Shown in pieces: positions 1-6,813 of a stretch of 15,017 nucleotides of DNA (the stretch's first letter is position 1; each line of letters begins with the position of its first letter). The notes below the pieces were generated by a model that did no database searches, was not told the origin of the DNA, and was given only the letters and a program-made list of their open reading frames with translations. The stretch is from Burkholderiaceae bacterium (GTDB lineage Bacteria; Pseudomonadota; Gammaproteobacteria; Burkholderiales; Burkholderiaceae). The position numbers were made by a program, and so were the translations under genes. Location of the stretch: NCBI GenBank assembly GCA_947461805.1, contig CANHMJ010000024.1, positions 1 to 15,017 on the forward strand. Direction: 5' to 3'.

Positions 1-1238
1 GCTTGTGCAATCAAAAAGACGCCTAGCGCTGCATCAAATGCACTTGCTTGCGACCAACCCGCAGCAATTCCTAAATCGACTAAATAGCCGATACCCCACT
101 GCACAATAAATGCGCCTACAAACAGGGATAAGTTATACGTGGTACTCACACGCCCTGAGTAGGCCATTGGAAAATAAGTCACGATTAAACTTTGCGCCAG
201 CACATAGGAGGCGCATGCAACTGCCATCAAATACCACCACACCCACACCCACGGACCACGCCAATAAAATGCACAGGCTTGCAGCACGATTGAAGCGCCA
301 ACCATCCACGTCATATAGCGCATGGTATCAATACCAATGCCCGCTAGTTTCGGCAAGATCCATGCATTCATTAAATAAGCGCAGAGCAATACCGCATTAA
401 AACCAAATAAGATTTGAGCTGCTGTTGTTGCGCTGTAATCCATCACTTGAATTAACCACGGGCCAAACCACAGGGTTTGAATCGCAATAAATCCACCATA
501 GCAAAAAATACCGAGTGGCAGAATCCGCCAAAAAAAAGCATTCGTCAAAATCAGTCGATAGCTTCTCCAAGAGAGGCTAGCTTTCTCATCCGAATGAATT
601 TCATCGCTTAGGTAGTCTTGCTGCATTCGGGCTTTGATTGGTAAACCGATATACAAAATTAAAATGGCAATAGCAGACAAAGCGGCCATCACAACAAATA
701 CACCCCGCCATCCGATAAAGGGAAGCACTTCGTGTACTGGCCAGCTTGTCATTAAGGCGCCAAAAGTACCAAATACCAACATGGCCGAGACCAACTGCGC
801 CTGCTGCTCTGATGGAAACCACGTTCGAAAAGCCGAGAAGGCCGACATCAAACAAGCTGAAACACCGATTCCAATGCACACCCGTCCAATCACTAGGGTC
901 ACAAATTGATCAGCGAAAGCAAAAATCAGGGCGCCAATAATGGCAAAGCTCATTAATGCCATCTCGGTCGCACGTGGACCAAATCGATCGAGGGCTAATC
1001 CCACTGGGATTTGCGTCATACCAAAGCCAATAAAGTAGGCTGAAGACAAAAACCCCAATTCGGTATGGCTCAAATGCAAGTCACGAATGAGTTCGGGGGA
1101 AATAACGGCATTGATGGAACGGAAGGCATACGAAATGATGTAAGCCAAAGCAAAGCTGATGAATACACGCAATGCATAGCGGCCCTGCAGTGGCAGCTGT
1201 ATCACCTGGTGCGGACGGCGATACCAATGCAAATTCAT
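1..1238 (-). CDS. MFS transporter, C-terminus cut by window edge
   Basis: Inner-membrane secondary transporter of the major facilitator superfamily; the substrate cannot be told from the sequence. My own translation from ATG 1238 stays open through 412 codons to the left edge with no stop. After a short basic N-terminus (YRR near residue 6) come strongly hydrophobic segments. The classic MFS motif between helices 2 and 3 is present (G80-L-A-L-D84-R85-F-G87-P-R89), with GRVCIGIGVS (118-127) in helix 4 and GWRGVF (176-181) entering helix 6. A hydrophilic loop (about 203-224, acidic plus Lys) separates the two halves, and the second half has several more helices, one very Trp-rich. Only the last helix or so should be missing. 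The ATG directly follows the TAA of the upstream lipoprotein gene (TAAATG), so the two are probably translationally coupled at the end of the lip gene run. Family assignment is secure; function is not. Confidence 0.9.
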   Translation of the reverse strand, partial: MNLHWYRRPHQVIQLPLQGRYALRVFISFALAYIISYAFRSINAVISPELIRDLHLSHTELGFLSSAYFIGFGMTQIPVGLALDRFGPRATEMALMSFAIIGALIFAFADQFVTLVIGRVCIGIGVSACLMSAFSAFRTWFPSEQQAQLVSAMLVFGTFGALMTSWPVHEVLPFIGWRGVFVVMAALSAIAILILYIGLPIKARMQQDYLSDEIHSDEKASLSWRSYRLILTNAFFWRILPLGIFCYGGFIAIQTLWFGPWLIQVMDYSATTAAQILFGFNAVLLCAYLMNAWILPKLAGIGIDTMRYMTWMVGASIVLQACAFYWRGPWVWVWWYLMAVACASYVLAQSLIVTYFPMAYSGRVSTTYNLSLFVGAFIVQWGIGYLVDLGIAAGWSQASAFDAALGVFLIAQ

Positions 1239-1847
1239 TTATTGCACACGGAATTCGTCAAAAAATGGATCCCACTTTTCTGCAGTGAGCTCAGACTGAA
1301 ACGCCTTCGCATTCGCTGGCGCCAAAATCAACAGGGATTGTTGATAGATGCGACTACCACCCTCACCATCAGGCCGCATAATCCAGCGTACACGCATCCA
1401 ACGCTTGCCACTCGGATTCTGGACTTCAAATAAATAGTCCTCGGCAAGCCCTTTGCTGCGGCCTGGTCCGGCGATTAAATACTGCGATGGGCGTTTGATT
1501 GGCGGAGTTTGAACTGCATTGGCTGACTGCAGGATGGCTTTTTGCACCTGCTCCAACAAAGCGTCTACTTGGGCATTAATGCTCGATGGCACCGCAATCG
1601 TGGTGATCGACATGATCACATCATCAATCTGCACGACTTCCAGTGTTTGCTGTAATTCAAGTCCTGCATAGGGCAGAGTCCGCTGCGCTTGCTTTGGCTT
1701 TTCAGGGAACAGCGCGGAATATCCCAGGCGCTCAGTATTAACGGTGCGCCAATCTAACTTAGGACTACAGCCCAGAATAACTGCGCTCACCACGATGATT
1801 CCCACTGCTTTTACAGAGCCTACCGATTGCATCGGTAGGCTGAACAT
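1239..1847 (-). CDS. Putative lipoprotein of unknown function
   Basis: I do not recognise a named family. Starting at ATG 1847 gives 202 residues: a short N-terminus with Lys13, a hydrophobic stretch (VGIIVVSAVILG), then Cys27 in a lipobox-like ILGC. The residue after Cys is Ser, which would favour outer-membrane sorting. The rest is a soluble, probably periplasmic domain with an FPEKP motif near residue 50, a long polar helix-like middle and a C-terminus ending in DPFFDEFRVQ. An upstream in-frame start at 2036 would overlap lipA by about 180 bases and is unlikely. ATG 1832 (residue 6) is an equally good alternative; it would leave a 21-residue signal, and neither start has a clean Shine-Dalgarno. 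The gene starts 7 bases after the lipA stop and abuts the MFS gene, so it is co-transcribed with both. A perfect hairpin covers its first codons. Lipoprotein status is inferred from the signal only. Confidence 0.7.
   Translation of the reverse strand: MFSLPMQSVGSVKAVGIIVVSAVILGCSPKLDWRTVNTERLGYSALFPEKPKQAQRTLPYAGLELQQTLEVVQIDDVIMSITTIAVPSSINAQVDALLEQVQKAILQSANAVQTPPIKRPSQYLIAGPGRSKGLAEDYLFEVQNPSGKRWMRVRWIMRPDGEGGSRIYQQSLLILAPANAKAFQSELTAEKWDPFFDEFRVQ
1817..1841 (-). promoter_or_regulatory. Perfect 11-bp hairpin at lipoprotein gene start
   Basis: Arms AGCCTACCGAT and ATCGGTAGGCT pair perfectly around a 3-base loop (GCA on the minus strand). The hairpin lies 13 bases past the lipA stop codon, inside the first codons of the lipoprotein reading frame if ATG 1847 is used. 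No run of T follows it on either strand, so it is not a standard intrinsic terminator. The second possible start (ATG 1832) sits at the arm/loop border and would be buried in the stem. It could limit translation or transcription after lipA, or protect the 3' end of the lip mRNA. The structure is seen; the role is inferred. Confidence 0.5.
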
Positions 1848-1854
1848 CCTAAGA

Positions 1855-2853
1855 CTAAACAACCCCTGCTCCATGGGCTTGCTGGTCGGCATGGTAGCTT
1901 GAGCGCACCATTGCGCCGACTGCTGCATGGGTAAAGCCCATGGCATATGCTTCGCGCTCGAACTCCTTAAATACGTCCGGATGAACATAACGCTGCACTG
2001 GTAAATGGTGGCCAGAGGGCGCCAAATACTGGCCAATTGTCAGCATGTCGATATTGTGCGCACGCATATCACGCATCACCTCCAGAATTTCTTCATCGGT
2101 TTCGCCCAGGCCCACCATGAGACCACTCTTAGTTGGAATCGAAGGAAAGCGTTCCTTAAAATCCTTGAGTAACAACAGGGAGTGGGCATAATCGGCGCCA
2201 GGCCTAGCTTGCTTATAAAGCCGGGGGACCGTTTCTAGATTATGGTTCATGACGTCGGGCAAGCCCATCGCGACGTTTGCAGAAAACACGTCCAATGCTT
2301 TTTCTAAACGACCTCGAAAATCAGGAACTAATACTTCGATGCGTGTTTTGGGCGACAAGCCACGTGCTTGCGATATGCAATCCACAAAATGCTGCGCCCC
2401 ACCATCACGCAAATCATCGCGATCGACACTGGTGATCACCACGTAATTTAATTTAAGGGCGGCAATCGTGCGCGCTAAATTATGGGGCTCATTAGTATCG
2501 AGGGGATCGGGGCGTCCATGGCCTACGTCGCAAAAGGGGCAGCGGCGGGTGCACTTATCGCCCATGATCATGAATGTAGCGGTGCCGCTTCCAAAACACT
2601 CGCCGATATTGGGGCAACTGGCCTCTTCGCATACCGTTACTAATTCATTATCGCGAAGGATTTTTTTGATTTCAGCAAAGCGGGAATTATTCGAGGCTGC
2701 CTTGACCCGAATCCAATCGGGTTTTTTTAGTACTTGCTCAAGCGGCACAATCTTGATCGGAATGCGTGCCGTCTTTTCAGCCGACTTTTGCTTTCGGAGC
2801 GGATCGTACTCTGGGGCGGATTGCACCTCAATACTGGATTTATCTACTGTCAT
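1855..2853 (-). CDS. lipA: Lipoyl synthase LipA
   Basis: Radical SAM enzyme that inserts two sulfur atoms into octanoyl groups carried on the E2 and H proteins, making lipoyl cofactor in the cytoplasm. Both iron-sulfur sites are complete. The auxiliary cluster Cys are C75, C80 and C86 (CEEASCPNIGEC). The radical SAM cluster Cys are C101, C105 and C108 (CTRRCPFC). The auxiliary-cluster Ser lies in RSSY at 317-320. Other family stretches are VVITSVDRDDL (138-148), NHNLETVPRLY (203-213), MVGLGET (246-252) and QYLAPS (275-280). At 332 residues it has normal proteobacterial length. The ATG at 2853 has a good Shine-Dalgarno (AGGAAA) a few bases upstream. It lies 22 bases after the lipB stop, in the usual lipB-lipA order, so the two steps of lipoate synthesis are expressed together. 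Confidence 0.98.
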   Translation of the reverse strand: MTVDKSSIEVQSAPEYDPLRKQKSAEKTARIPIKIVPLEQVLKKPDWIRVKAASNNSRFAEIKKILRDNELVTVCEEASCPNIGECFGSGTATFMIMGDKCTRRCPFCDVGHGRPDPLDTNEPHNLARTIAALKLNYVVITSVDRDDLRDGGAQHFVDCISQARGLSPKTRIEVLVPDFRGRLEKALDVFSANVAMGLPDVMNHNLETVPRLYKQARPGADYAHSLLLLKDFKERFPSIPTKSGLMVGLGETDEEILEVMRDMRAHNIDMLTIGQYLAPSGHHLPVQRYVHPDVFKEFEREAYAMGFTHAAVGAMVRSSYHADQQAHGAGVV

Positions 2854-2875
2854 GGTTTCCTATATGCACTGCACA

Positions 2876-3523
2876 TCACGCAATTGGAGTTAACTGCTGT
2901 CGCAGCTGACCAACCAGGCGCTGACCGATTGATGCCATATTGTCTTCGATCCCCAATGTTCTCATATCTACCGTACGTAATCCCGCATAACCACAAGGGT
3001 GGATTTGCTCGAAAGCCGCCAAATCCATATTCACATTGAGGGCAAGGCCATGGTAAGAACAATGCCTCGTTACTTTTAAGCCCAATGCTGCAATCTTAGC
3101 GCCATGCCACTCGGATTCACCCTGAAACGAAGGCGCAATATAGATCCCAGGGGCTCCAGCCTCGCGAACTGCTGGCAATCCATACTCTGCCAAGGTATCC
3201 ATGACTGCCTGCTCAATCCGATAAACGAACTCTTTGACATGCAAGCCATACCGGCGAAGGTCTAACAATAAATAAACGACGAGCTGTCCAGGGCCATGAT
3301 AGGTAATCTGCCCGCCCCGATCGACCTGCACCAAGGGAATGGCGCCGTCGTCAGTGTGCAAGTTGGCAGGATCACCAGCCAGCCCCAATGTAAAAACGGG
3401 GGGGTGCTCTAAGACCCAGATTTCATCTGGCGTTGATGCAGTGCGCTCTTTTGTAAATAAACGCATGGCTTCATACGTTGTTACATAATCTACTACGCCA
3501 AGCTGCTGAATGGCTATGGTCAT
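2876..3523 (-). CDS. lipB: Octanoyl-[ACP]:protein octanoyltransferase LipB
   Basis: Moves the octanoyl chain from acyl carrier protein to the lipoyl domains of 2-oxoacid dehydrogenases and the glycine cleavage H protein, the step before LipA. Family signatures are complete: the RGGQITYHGPGQ block at 69-80, Lys143 in AKIAALGLKV (142-151), CSYHGLALNV (155-164), and the catalytic Cys177 in HPCGY. Both Cys177 and Lys143 correspond to the Cys/Lys dyad of E. coli LipB, with the same 34-residue spacing. The length, 215 residues, is typical. The ATG at 3523 follows the DUF493 stop by 10 bases, with a GAGATGG sequence before it as ribosome site. It is the middle gene of DUF493-lipB-lipA. Confidence 0.97.
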   Translation of the reverse strand: MTIAIQQLGVVDYVTTYEAMRLFTKERTASTPDEIWVLEHPPVFTLGLAGDPANLHTDDGAIPLVQVDRGGQITYHGPGQLVVYLLLDLRRYGLHVKEFVYRIEQAVMDTLAEYGLPAVREAGAPGIYIAPSFQGESEWHGAKIAALGLKVTRHCSYHGLALNVNMDLAAFEQIHPCGYAGLRTVDMRTLGIEDNMASIGQRLVGQLRQQLTPIA

Positions 3524-3533
3524 GCCATCTCAA

Positions 3534-3797
3534 CTAGAGAACAATGCTAACGAGGGGGTGGGTTGATAAGGTGCGATAGAGCTCATCGAGTTGCTCGCGG
3601 CTAGTTGCATTGATGCTGAGCGTCAACCCCATGTATTTACCATTTTGAGACGGCCGTTGCTCCACCGTTCGCTCATCAAAAATGGGATCAAACTGTTTGG
3701 CGATATGCACCATGGCCGGTAAAAATTCAGGGGCATCTTTTCCCATAACCTTAATCGGAAAAATAGAGGGGTATTCAATCAGTGATTTTTCTTCCAT
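3534..3797 (-). CDS. ybeD: DUF493 / YbeD family protein
   Basis: Small cytoplasmic protein of the DUF493 (YbeD) family. The family has a ferredoxin-like fold similar to amino-acid-binding regulatory domains, and its biochemical role is not settled. It has 87 residues from ATG 3797 (MEEKSLIEYP...), the same length as E. coli YbeD. Recognisable parts are the N-terminal YPSIFPIKVMG, a helix with FDP, then SQNGKYMGLTLSINATSREQLDELYRTL-type alternation and the ending HPLVSIVL. A longer in-frame start at 3839 exists, but it overlaps the hydrolase gene and lacks family similarity. ATG 3797 has AAGG seven bases upstream, which decides the start. It begins 5 bases after the hydrolase stop and ends 10 bases before lipB, its conserved neighbour in many proteobacteria. 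Confidence 0.92.
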   Translation of the reverse strand: MEEKSLIEYPSIFPIKVMGKDAPEFLPAMVHIAKQFDPIFDERTVEQRPSQNGKYMGLTLSINATSREQLDELYRTLSTHPLVSIVL

Positions 3798-3802
3798 GGT
3801 CC

Positions 3803-4522
3803 TTACCCTTGGTGTGGCCAAGCTGGCTGTCCTAGCCACTCACCCAAAATAATATTCCGAATGCAATGCAATTTACGGTGAAAAAAATGATCTGCGCCCG
3901 GCACCACTTGAACAGTTAGCTCTTGTGGCCTAGCCCAATCAAATACGCTCGACAAAGGAATAGTCTCGTCCAGCTCACCATGTATCAATATCGTATCTTT
4001 GGGCACATCCAATAATTCCCATTTACCTGCAGCACTACCCACCATGACAAAGCGTTCTGCAGGACGGCCTAAATCGGCCAGGGCCTTAATCAAATGGCTG
4101 CCGACAAAACTACCAAACGAGAAGCCTGCAACCACGAGCGGCAAGGTTGCAACGGAATTGGTCCAGATGTACTGTTCGGTTAATTCATTATCCATCCAGG
4201 TATGCGGATGACGCATCCACTCCGATACATGCAGCAAATCAGCCAGTTCGCCAACACCCTCATCATGAATACCGGCCGTACCGCCAACGCCCCGAAAGTT
4301 CGGACGCACACTGACGTAGCCCAATTGATTCAATGCCCGAGCAATCGTTTGTGCAACCTTGTTATCCATTGTTCCACCCAGCAAGGGATGCGGATGGGCA
4401 ACTAAGGCCAGGCCACGAACCATATAACTGGGATCGCTTTTGAGTAGATCGGGCAAGTCAATTGCCATTTCAATTGGGCCAACGATGCCATCAATTGAAA
4501 TCACTTGGGTACGGCTATTCAT
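3803..4522 (-). CDS. Alpha/beta hydrolase (COG2945-like)
   Basis: Predicted cytoplasmic serine hydrolase with the alpha/beta fold; substrate unknown. In order, it shows an early strand ending in AHPHPLLGGTMDN (42-54), typical of this family, and RPNFRGVGGTAG (73-84). The nucleophile elbow is GFSFGS with Ser135 (133-138). The acid lies in HGELDETIP (Asp185), and the catalytic His is in GADHFFHRKL (His212). So a full Ser-Asp-His triad is visible. Length, 239 residues, is slightly above the roughly 210-220 usual for the group. Parts of the insert at about 98-128 (WMRHPHTWMDNELTEQYIW) look lineage specific. It lies between the ferredoxin (27-base gap) and DUF493 (5-base gap) in one leftward run. 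No signal peptide or membrane segment is seen. Confidence 0.9.
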   Translation of the reverse strand: MNSRTQVISIDGIVGPIEMAIDLPDLLKSDPSYMVRGLALVAHPHPLLGGTMDNKVAQTIARALNQLGYVSVRPNFRGVGGTAGIHDEGVGELADLLHVSEWMRHPHTWMDNELTEQYIWTNSVATLPLVVAGFSFGSFVGSHLIKALADLGRPAERFVMVGSAAGKWELLDVPKDTILIHGELDETIPLSSVFDWARPQELTVQVVPGADHFFHRKLHCIRNIILGEWLGQPAWPHQG

Positions 4523-4549
4523 GCGCGAGTCTTTTTAAAGGAAGAAGAA

Positions 4550-4858
4550 TTAAACAGCCAGCAAACGTTCAACGGTCTTACCTTCAAGTAAATGGGATTG
4601 AATAATCTCTTCAATATCATCGGCATCAATAAAGGTATACCACGTACCCTCGGGATAAATCACCATCACCGGTCCGAGATTGCATGCATCAAGGCAGCCT
4701 GCTTTATTGACCCGAATTTTGCCTGCGCCAGAAAGTCCCAGCTCTTTAATGCGATTTTTGGCATAGGTGAATAACTCAAATGCGTTGTGCTGGGCGCAGC
4801 AATTCTCGCCATTGCTACGTTCATTGAGACAAAAGAAGAGGTGGTGTTTAAATGGCAT
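4550..4858 (-). CDS. Thioredoxin-fold [2Fe-2S] ferredoxin
   Basis: Small electron carrier of the thioredoxin-like [2Fe-2S] ferredoxin family (COG3411), related to the NuoE-type domain. The 102 residues match the family size. The first strand HHLFFCLNER carries Cys10; Cys20-Cys21 follow 10 residues later, and Cys55 and Cys59 sit in the loop AGCLDACNLGP. By analogy with Aquifex Fd4, the ligands are expected to be Cys10, Cys21 (or 20), Cys55 and Cys59. The late VMVIYPEGTWYTF strand is also typical. The partner is unknown; the nearness of lipA, a radical SAM enzyme needing electrons, makes it a candidate donor (inference). It starts 7 bases after the VanZ stop. A perfect TATAAT in the end of the VanZ gene suggests its own promoter and a leaderless mRNA. 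Confidence 0.93.
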   Translation of the reverse strand: MPFKHHLFFCLNERSNGENCCAQHNAFELFTYAKNRIKELGLSGAGKIRVNKAGCLDACNLGPVMVIYPEGTWYTFIDADDIEEIIQSHLLEGKTVERLLAV

Positions 4859-4864
4859 ATAAAA

Positions 4865-4870
4865 ATTATA
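4865..4870 (-). promoter_or_regulatory. Candidate -10 box for ferredoxin gene
   Basis: A perfect TATAAT on the minus strand overlaps the stop codon of the VanZ gene and ends exactly 6 bases before the ferredoxin ATG. Transcription would then start at or next to the A of the ATG, giving a leaderless message. I see no convincing -35 hexamer at 16-19 bases spacing, so this is a candidate only. Confidence 0.4.
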
Positions 4871-5975
4871 TCGGTCGTTTCGTTATTCGGGTAGCGAACT
4901 GATTTTGTAACACCCAAGCCATTGCAAATGGAAGCCAAATGAATGAGGCCCATTTCATTAGATCATTGAAGTGAAGTAGGCGGCCTTGAAACCATGCTTG
5001 TAGAGTCAAAGCAAAATACGGATTGTCTGGAAACAAGTTAACCAGTGCGAGCATGGCCGCCAAACAGCCAAGACCGATCCATAAGCGATAACTACTGCCC
5101 AAGCGCATTGCCCAAAGCAGTAAAGTGCTCCCAACCAGCATGCCCCAGACGGCGCCCGTAGTCAGCCAAGCCAAGCTAAATTCCCCGCCAAACTGCAAAC
5201 CCGTGAAGAGGCTCTTTATTAATACCGAAGCGCCAAGCAAACTCATCAGTAGTCGCCATTGCGGGGCTTTTGCTCGCATTCCAAGGGAGAGGATCAACCC
5301 AACCCCAAGCCAGCAGCTGGACGTAATTAGACCCTCGCGTACCATCTGGTTCATGACTAAAGTTCCCCAATCTGCTGCGCCGATGAGTTGTCGCCATGCC
5401 CCCATGCCAAGCCATGCGCTTTGGGGGTAAATTTGCGCCCACGGAAACAGAATGAATAAGGTTGCCGCGCCCCAGTTCAGCCCAAACCACACATCAAATT
5501 GCCGCCGTAGGGCGCTGCCAGATAGCCATTGGGGTCCCAGCGGTACCGCCAATAGAGCACCGATAAAACCGCCCAACACATTGGCCCACCAGTCGGTTTG
5601 ACTGGGGATTCGGGTTGGTAGCCAGGTTTGCAAACTTTCCACACTCGCGGCAAGTAGCGCGCAGCAAACCATTGCAATCGACAAAGCGACAAAATGCCGC
5701 CAGCGCGGGAAGACGACGCACACCAACAAAAATCCCAACGGGATATATGCCAATACATTGGTCACAACATCAAATAAAGGAATAAAGCGCGGCAAAGGGG
5801 CTGAAATCCAAGCGGTCCCCTTAACCCCATTTTGAAAATAAAAATCAAATGGATTGAGGCTGGTGTAAATGATCAACAAACCATAGATTAAGGCCATGGC
5901 TCGCGCCAGCGGCATGGCTTGCAATGGCCATGCCAATTTACGCGGACGGGGGTTTTGCCCTGATTCTGGTGACAT
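4866..5975 (-). CDS. VanZ-like family membrane protein
   Basis: Integral inner-membrane protein whose N-terminal half is a VanZ-like domain. VanZ was named for low-level teicoplanin resistance, but most chromosomal members have no known role. Domain marks are YTSLNPFDF (37-45), DVVTNVLAYIPLG (69-81) and the conserved block Glu113-x2-Gln116 followed by PTRIPSQTDWWANVLGG (120-136). Many hydrophobic segments follow to the C-terminus, so about nine to ten membrane helices are likely. The 369 residues are much longer than the minimal VanZ domain (about 150), as in other Burkholderiales homologues that carry extra helices. The start at ATG 5975 has AGG directly against it, too close for normal ribosome binding; ATG 5915 (residue 21) is an alternative. 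First gene of the leftward run, divergent from birA across 37 bases. Confidence 0.88.
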   Translation of the reverse strand: MSPESGQNPRPRKLAWPLQAMPLARAMALIYGLLIIYTSLNPFDFYFQNGVKGTAWISAPLPRFIPLFDVVTNVLAYIPLGFLLVCVVFPRWRHFVALSIAMVCCALLAASVESLQTWLPTRIPSQTDWWANVLGGFIGALLAVPLGPQWLSGSALRRQFDVWFGLNWGAATLFILFPWAQIYPQSAWLGMGAWRQLIGAADWGTLVMNQMVREGLITSSCWLGVGLILSLGMRAKAPQWRLLMSLLGASVLIKSLFTGLQFGGEFSLAWLTTGAVWGMLVGSTLLLWAMRLGSSYRLWIGLGCLAAMLALVNLFPDNPYFALTLQAWFQGRLLHFNDLMKWASFIWLPFAMAWVLQNQFATRITKRPI

Positions 5976-5981
5976 CCTGCA

Positions 5982-5987
5982 ATTTTA
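5982..5987 (-). promoter_or_regulatory. Candidate -10 box for VanZ gene
   Basis: TAAAAT (five of six bases of TATAAT) on the minus strand ends 6 bases before the VanZ ATG. It would start transcription at the ATG. It lies back to back with the birA -10 in the 37-base divergent gap. A weak -35 (TTCACT, minus strand, 6007-6012) lies at a long 19-base spacing. Confidence 0.35.
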
Positions 5988-6000
5988 GGTCAGACCTTTC

Positions 6001-6006
6001 TACAAT
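6001..6006 (+). promoter_or_regulatory. Candidate -10 box for birA-coaX
   Basis: TACAAT, five of six consensus bases, ends 6 bases before the birA ATG at 6013. A weak -35 candidate CTGCAA (5977-5982) lies 18 bases upstream. There is no Shine-Dalgarno in the AGTGAA spacer, so a leaderless birA transcript is plausible. Confidence 0.45.
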
Positions 6007-6012
6007 AGTGAA

Positions 6013-6813
6013 ATGAACGGAAACTGCATCCTCGAGCGCGTTGCTGAAACGCGGTCAACCAATGATGACCTCATGGCGCGCTGGCGTGCTGGTACGCTGA
6101 TCGATCCAATTGCCCGCCTGAGCAAAAAACAGACCCACGGCAAAGGACGTGCTGGCAGAACCTGGTATGCCAATGCCGAGGACTCGCTGTCTTTTTCCTT
6201 AGCATTTCCTTTTCAAAAAAGCCTTGCCGCATTAAGTGGTCTTAGCTTAGTTGCAGGTTTGGCGGTCATTGAAGGTATCTGCAGCGCACTCAATACAAGT
6301 GAACGCATTTTGTATCAACAAGGACTGCGACTGAAATGGCCCAACGACATCGTGATCGGTCATGCAAAGGTTGGCGGTATCTTGATTGAGGGTGGACAAA
6401 CTACTCCAGCTGAGCCGAGTTGGATGATTATTGGAGTGGGGCTTAATGTGAGCTCCCATATCGGCGACGCCGCCGAATTAAAGGCCATTCGCTCCGGCCC
6501 CATTGGCGCGCTAGACCAGCTGCTAATGCAAGGTCAGGCGCTCCCCGACCATGACTACATTTGGCTTAATCTAGTTGATGCGTTTGTACGTCTATGCGCT
6601 GATTTTGATGGGCGTGGTTTTGATCCGTTTATACAGCGGTGGTCTGATTGGGATGCCTATCAAGGAGAGCCAGTCTTTACAAGCGTACTCGGAGAGAAAA
6701 AAATTGAAGGCTTAGCATCAGGTATTGACCATACCGGGGCATATCAAATTCAAACCGATCATGCGCTGGTTGCAGTCCATGCAGGTGATGTATCACTGCG
6801 CAGGCAAGTATGA
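6013..6813 (+). CDS. birA: Biotin-[acetyl-CoA-carboxylase] ligase, no repressor domain
   Basis: Cytoplasmic biotin protein ligase. It activates biotin to biotinyl-AMP and joins it to the carrier Lys of acetyl-CoA carboxylase (AccB) and other biotin enzymes. Catalytic motifs in order are ETRSTNDDL (12-20), the biotinyl-AMP-binding loop GKGRAGRTW (43-51), LKWPNDIVIG (107-116), KVGGILIEGG (119-128) and IIGVGLNVSS (139-148). The C-terminal beta-barrel domain follows (about 220-266). Translation begins almost at the catalytic domain, so the N-terminal winged-helix DNA-binding domain of E. coli BirA is absent. It is a monofunctional (group I) ligase and cannot itself repress biotin genes. It ends in a 4-base overlap with coaX (ATGA), implying coupling. 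No good ribosome site precedes the ATG; see the -10 box six bases upstream. Confidence 0.95.
   Translation: MNGNCILERVAETRSTNDDLMARWRAGTLIDPIARLSKKQTHGKGRAGRTWYANAEDSLSFSLAFPFQKSLAALSGLSLVAGLAVIEGICSALNTSERILYQQGLRLKWPNDIVIGHAKVGGILIEGGQTTPAEPSWMIIGVGLNVSSHIGDAAELKAIRSGPIGALDQLLMQGQALPDHDYIWLNLVDAFVRLCADFDGRGFDPFIQRWSDWDAYQGEPVFTSVLGEKKIEGLASGIDHTGAYQIQTDHALVAVHAGDVSLRRQV

Noticed and set aside
228..262. CCACACCCACACCCAC-like simple repeat
   Set aside because: It encodes a Trp-rich membrane stretch (VWVWWY on the minus strand) of the MFS transporter and is too short and irregular to be a functional repeat.
1848..2036. N-terminal extension of the lipoprotein frame back to 2036
   Set aside because: It would lie inside lipA; the extra residues are out-of-frame lipA sequence, and the lipoprotein signal starts only after the lipA stop.
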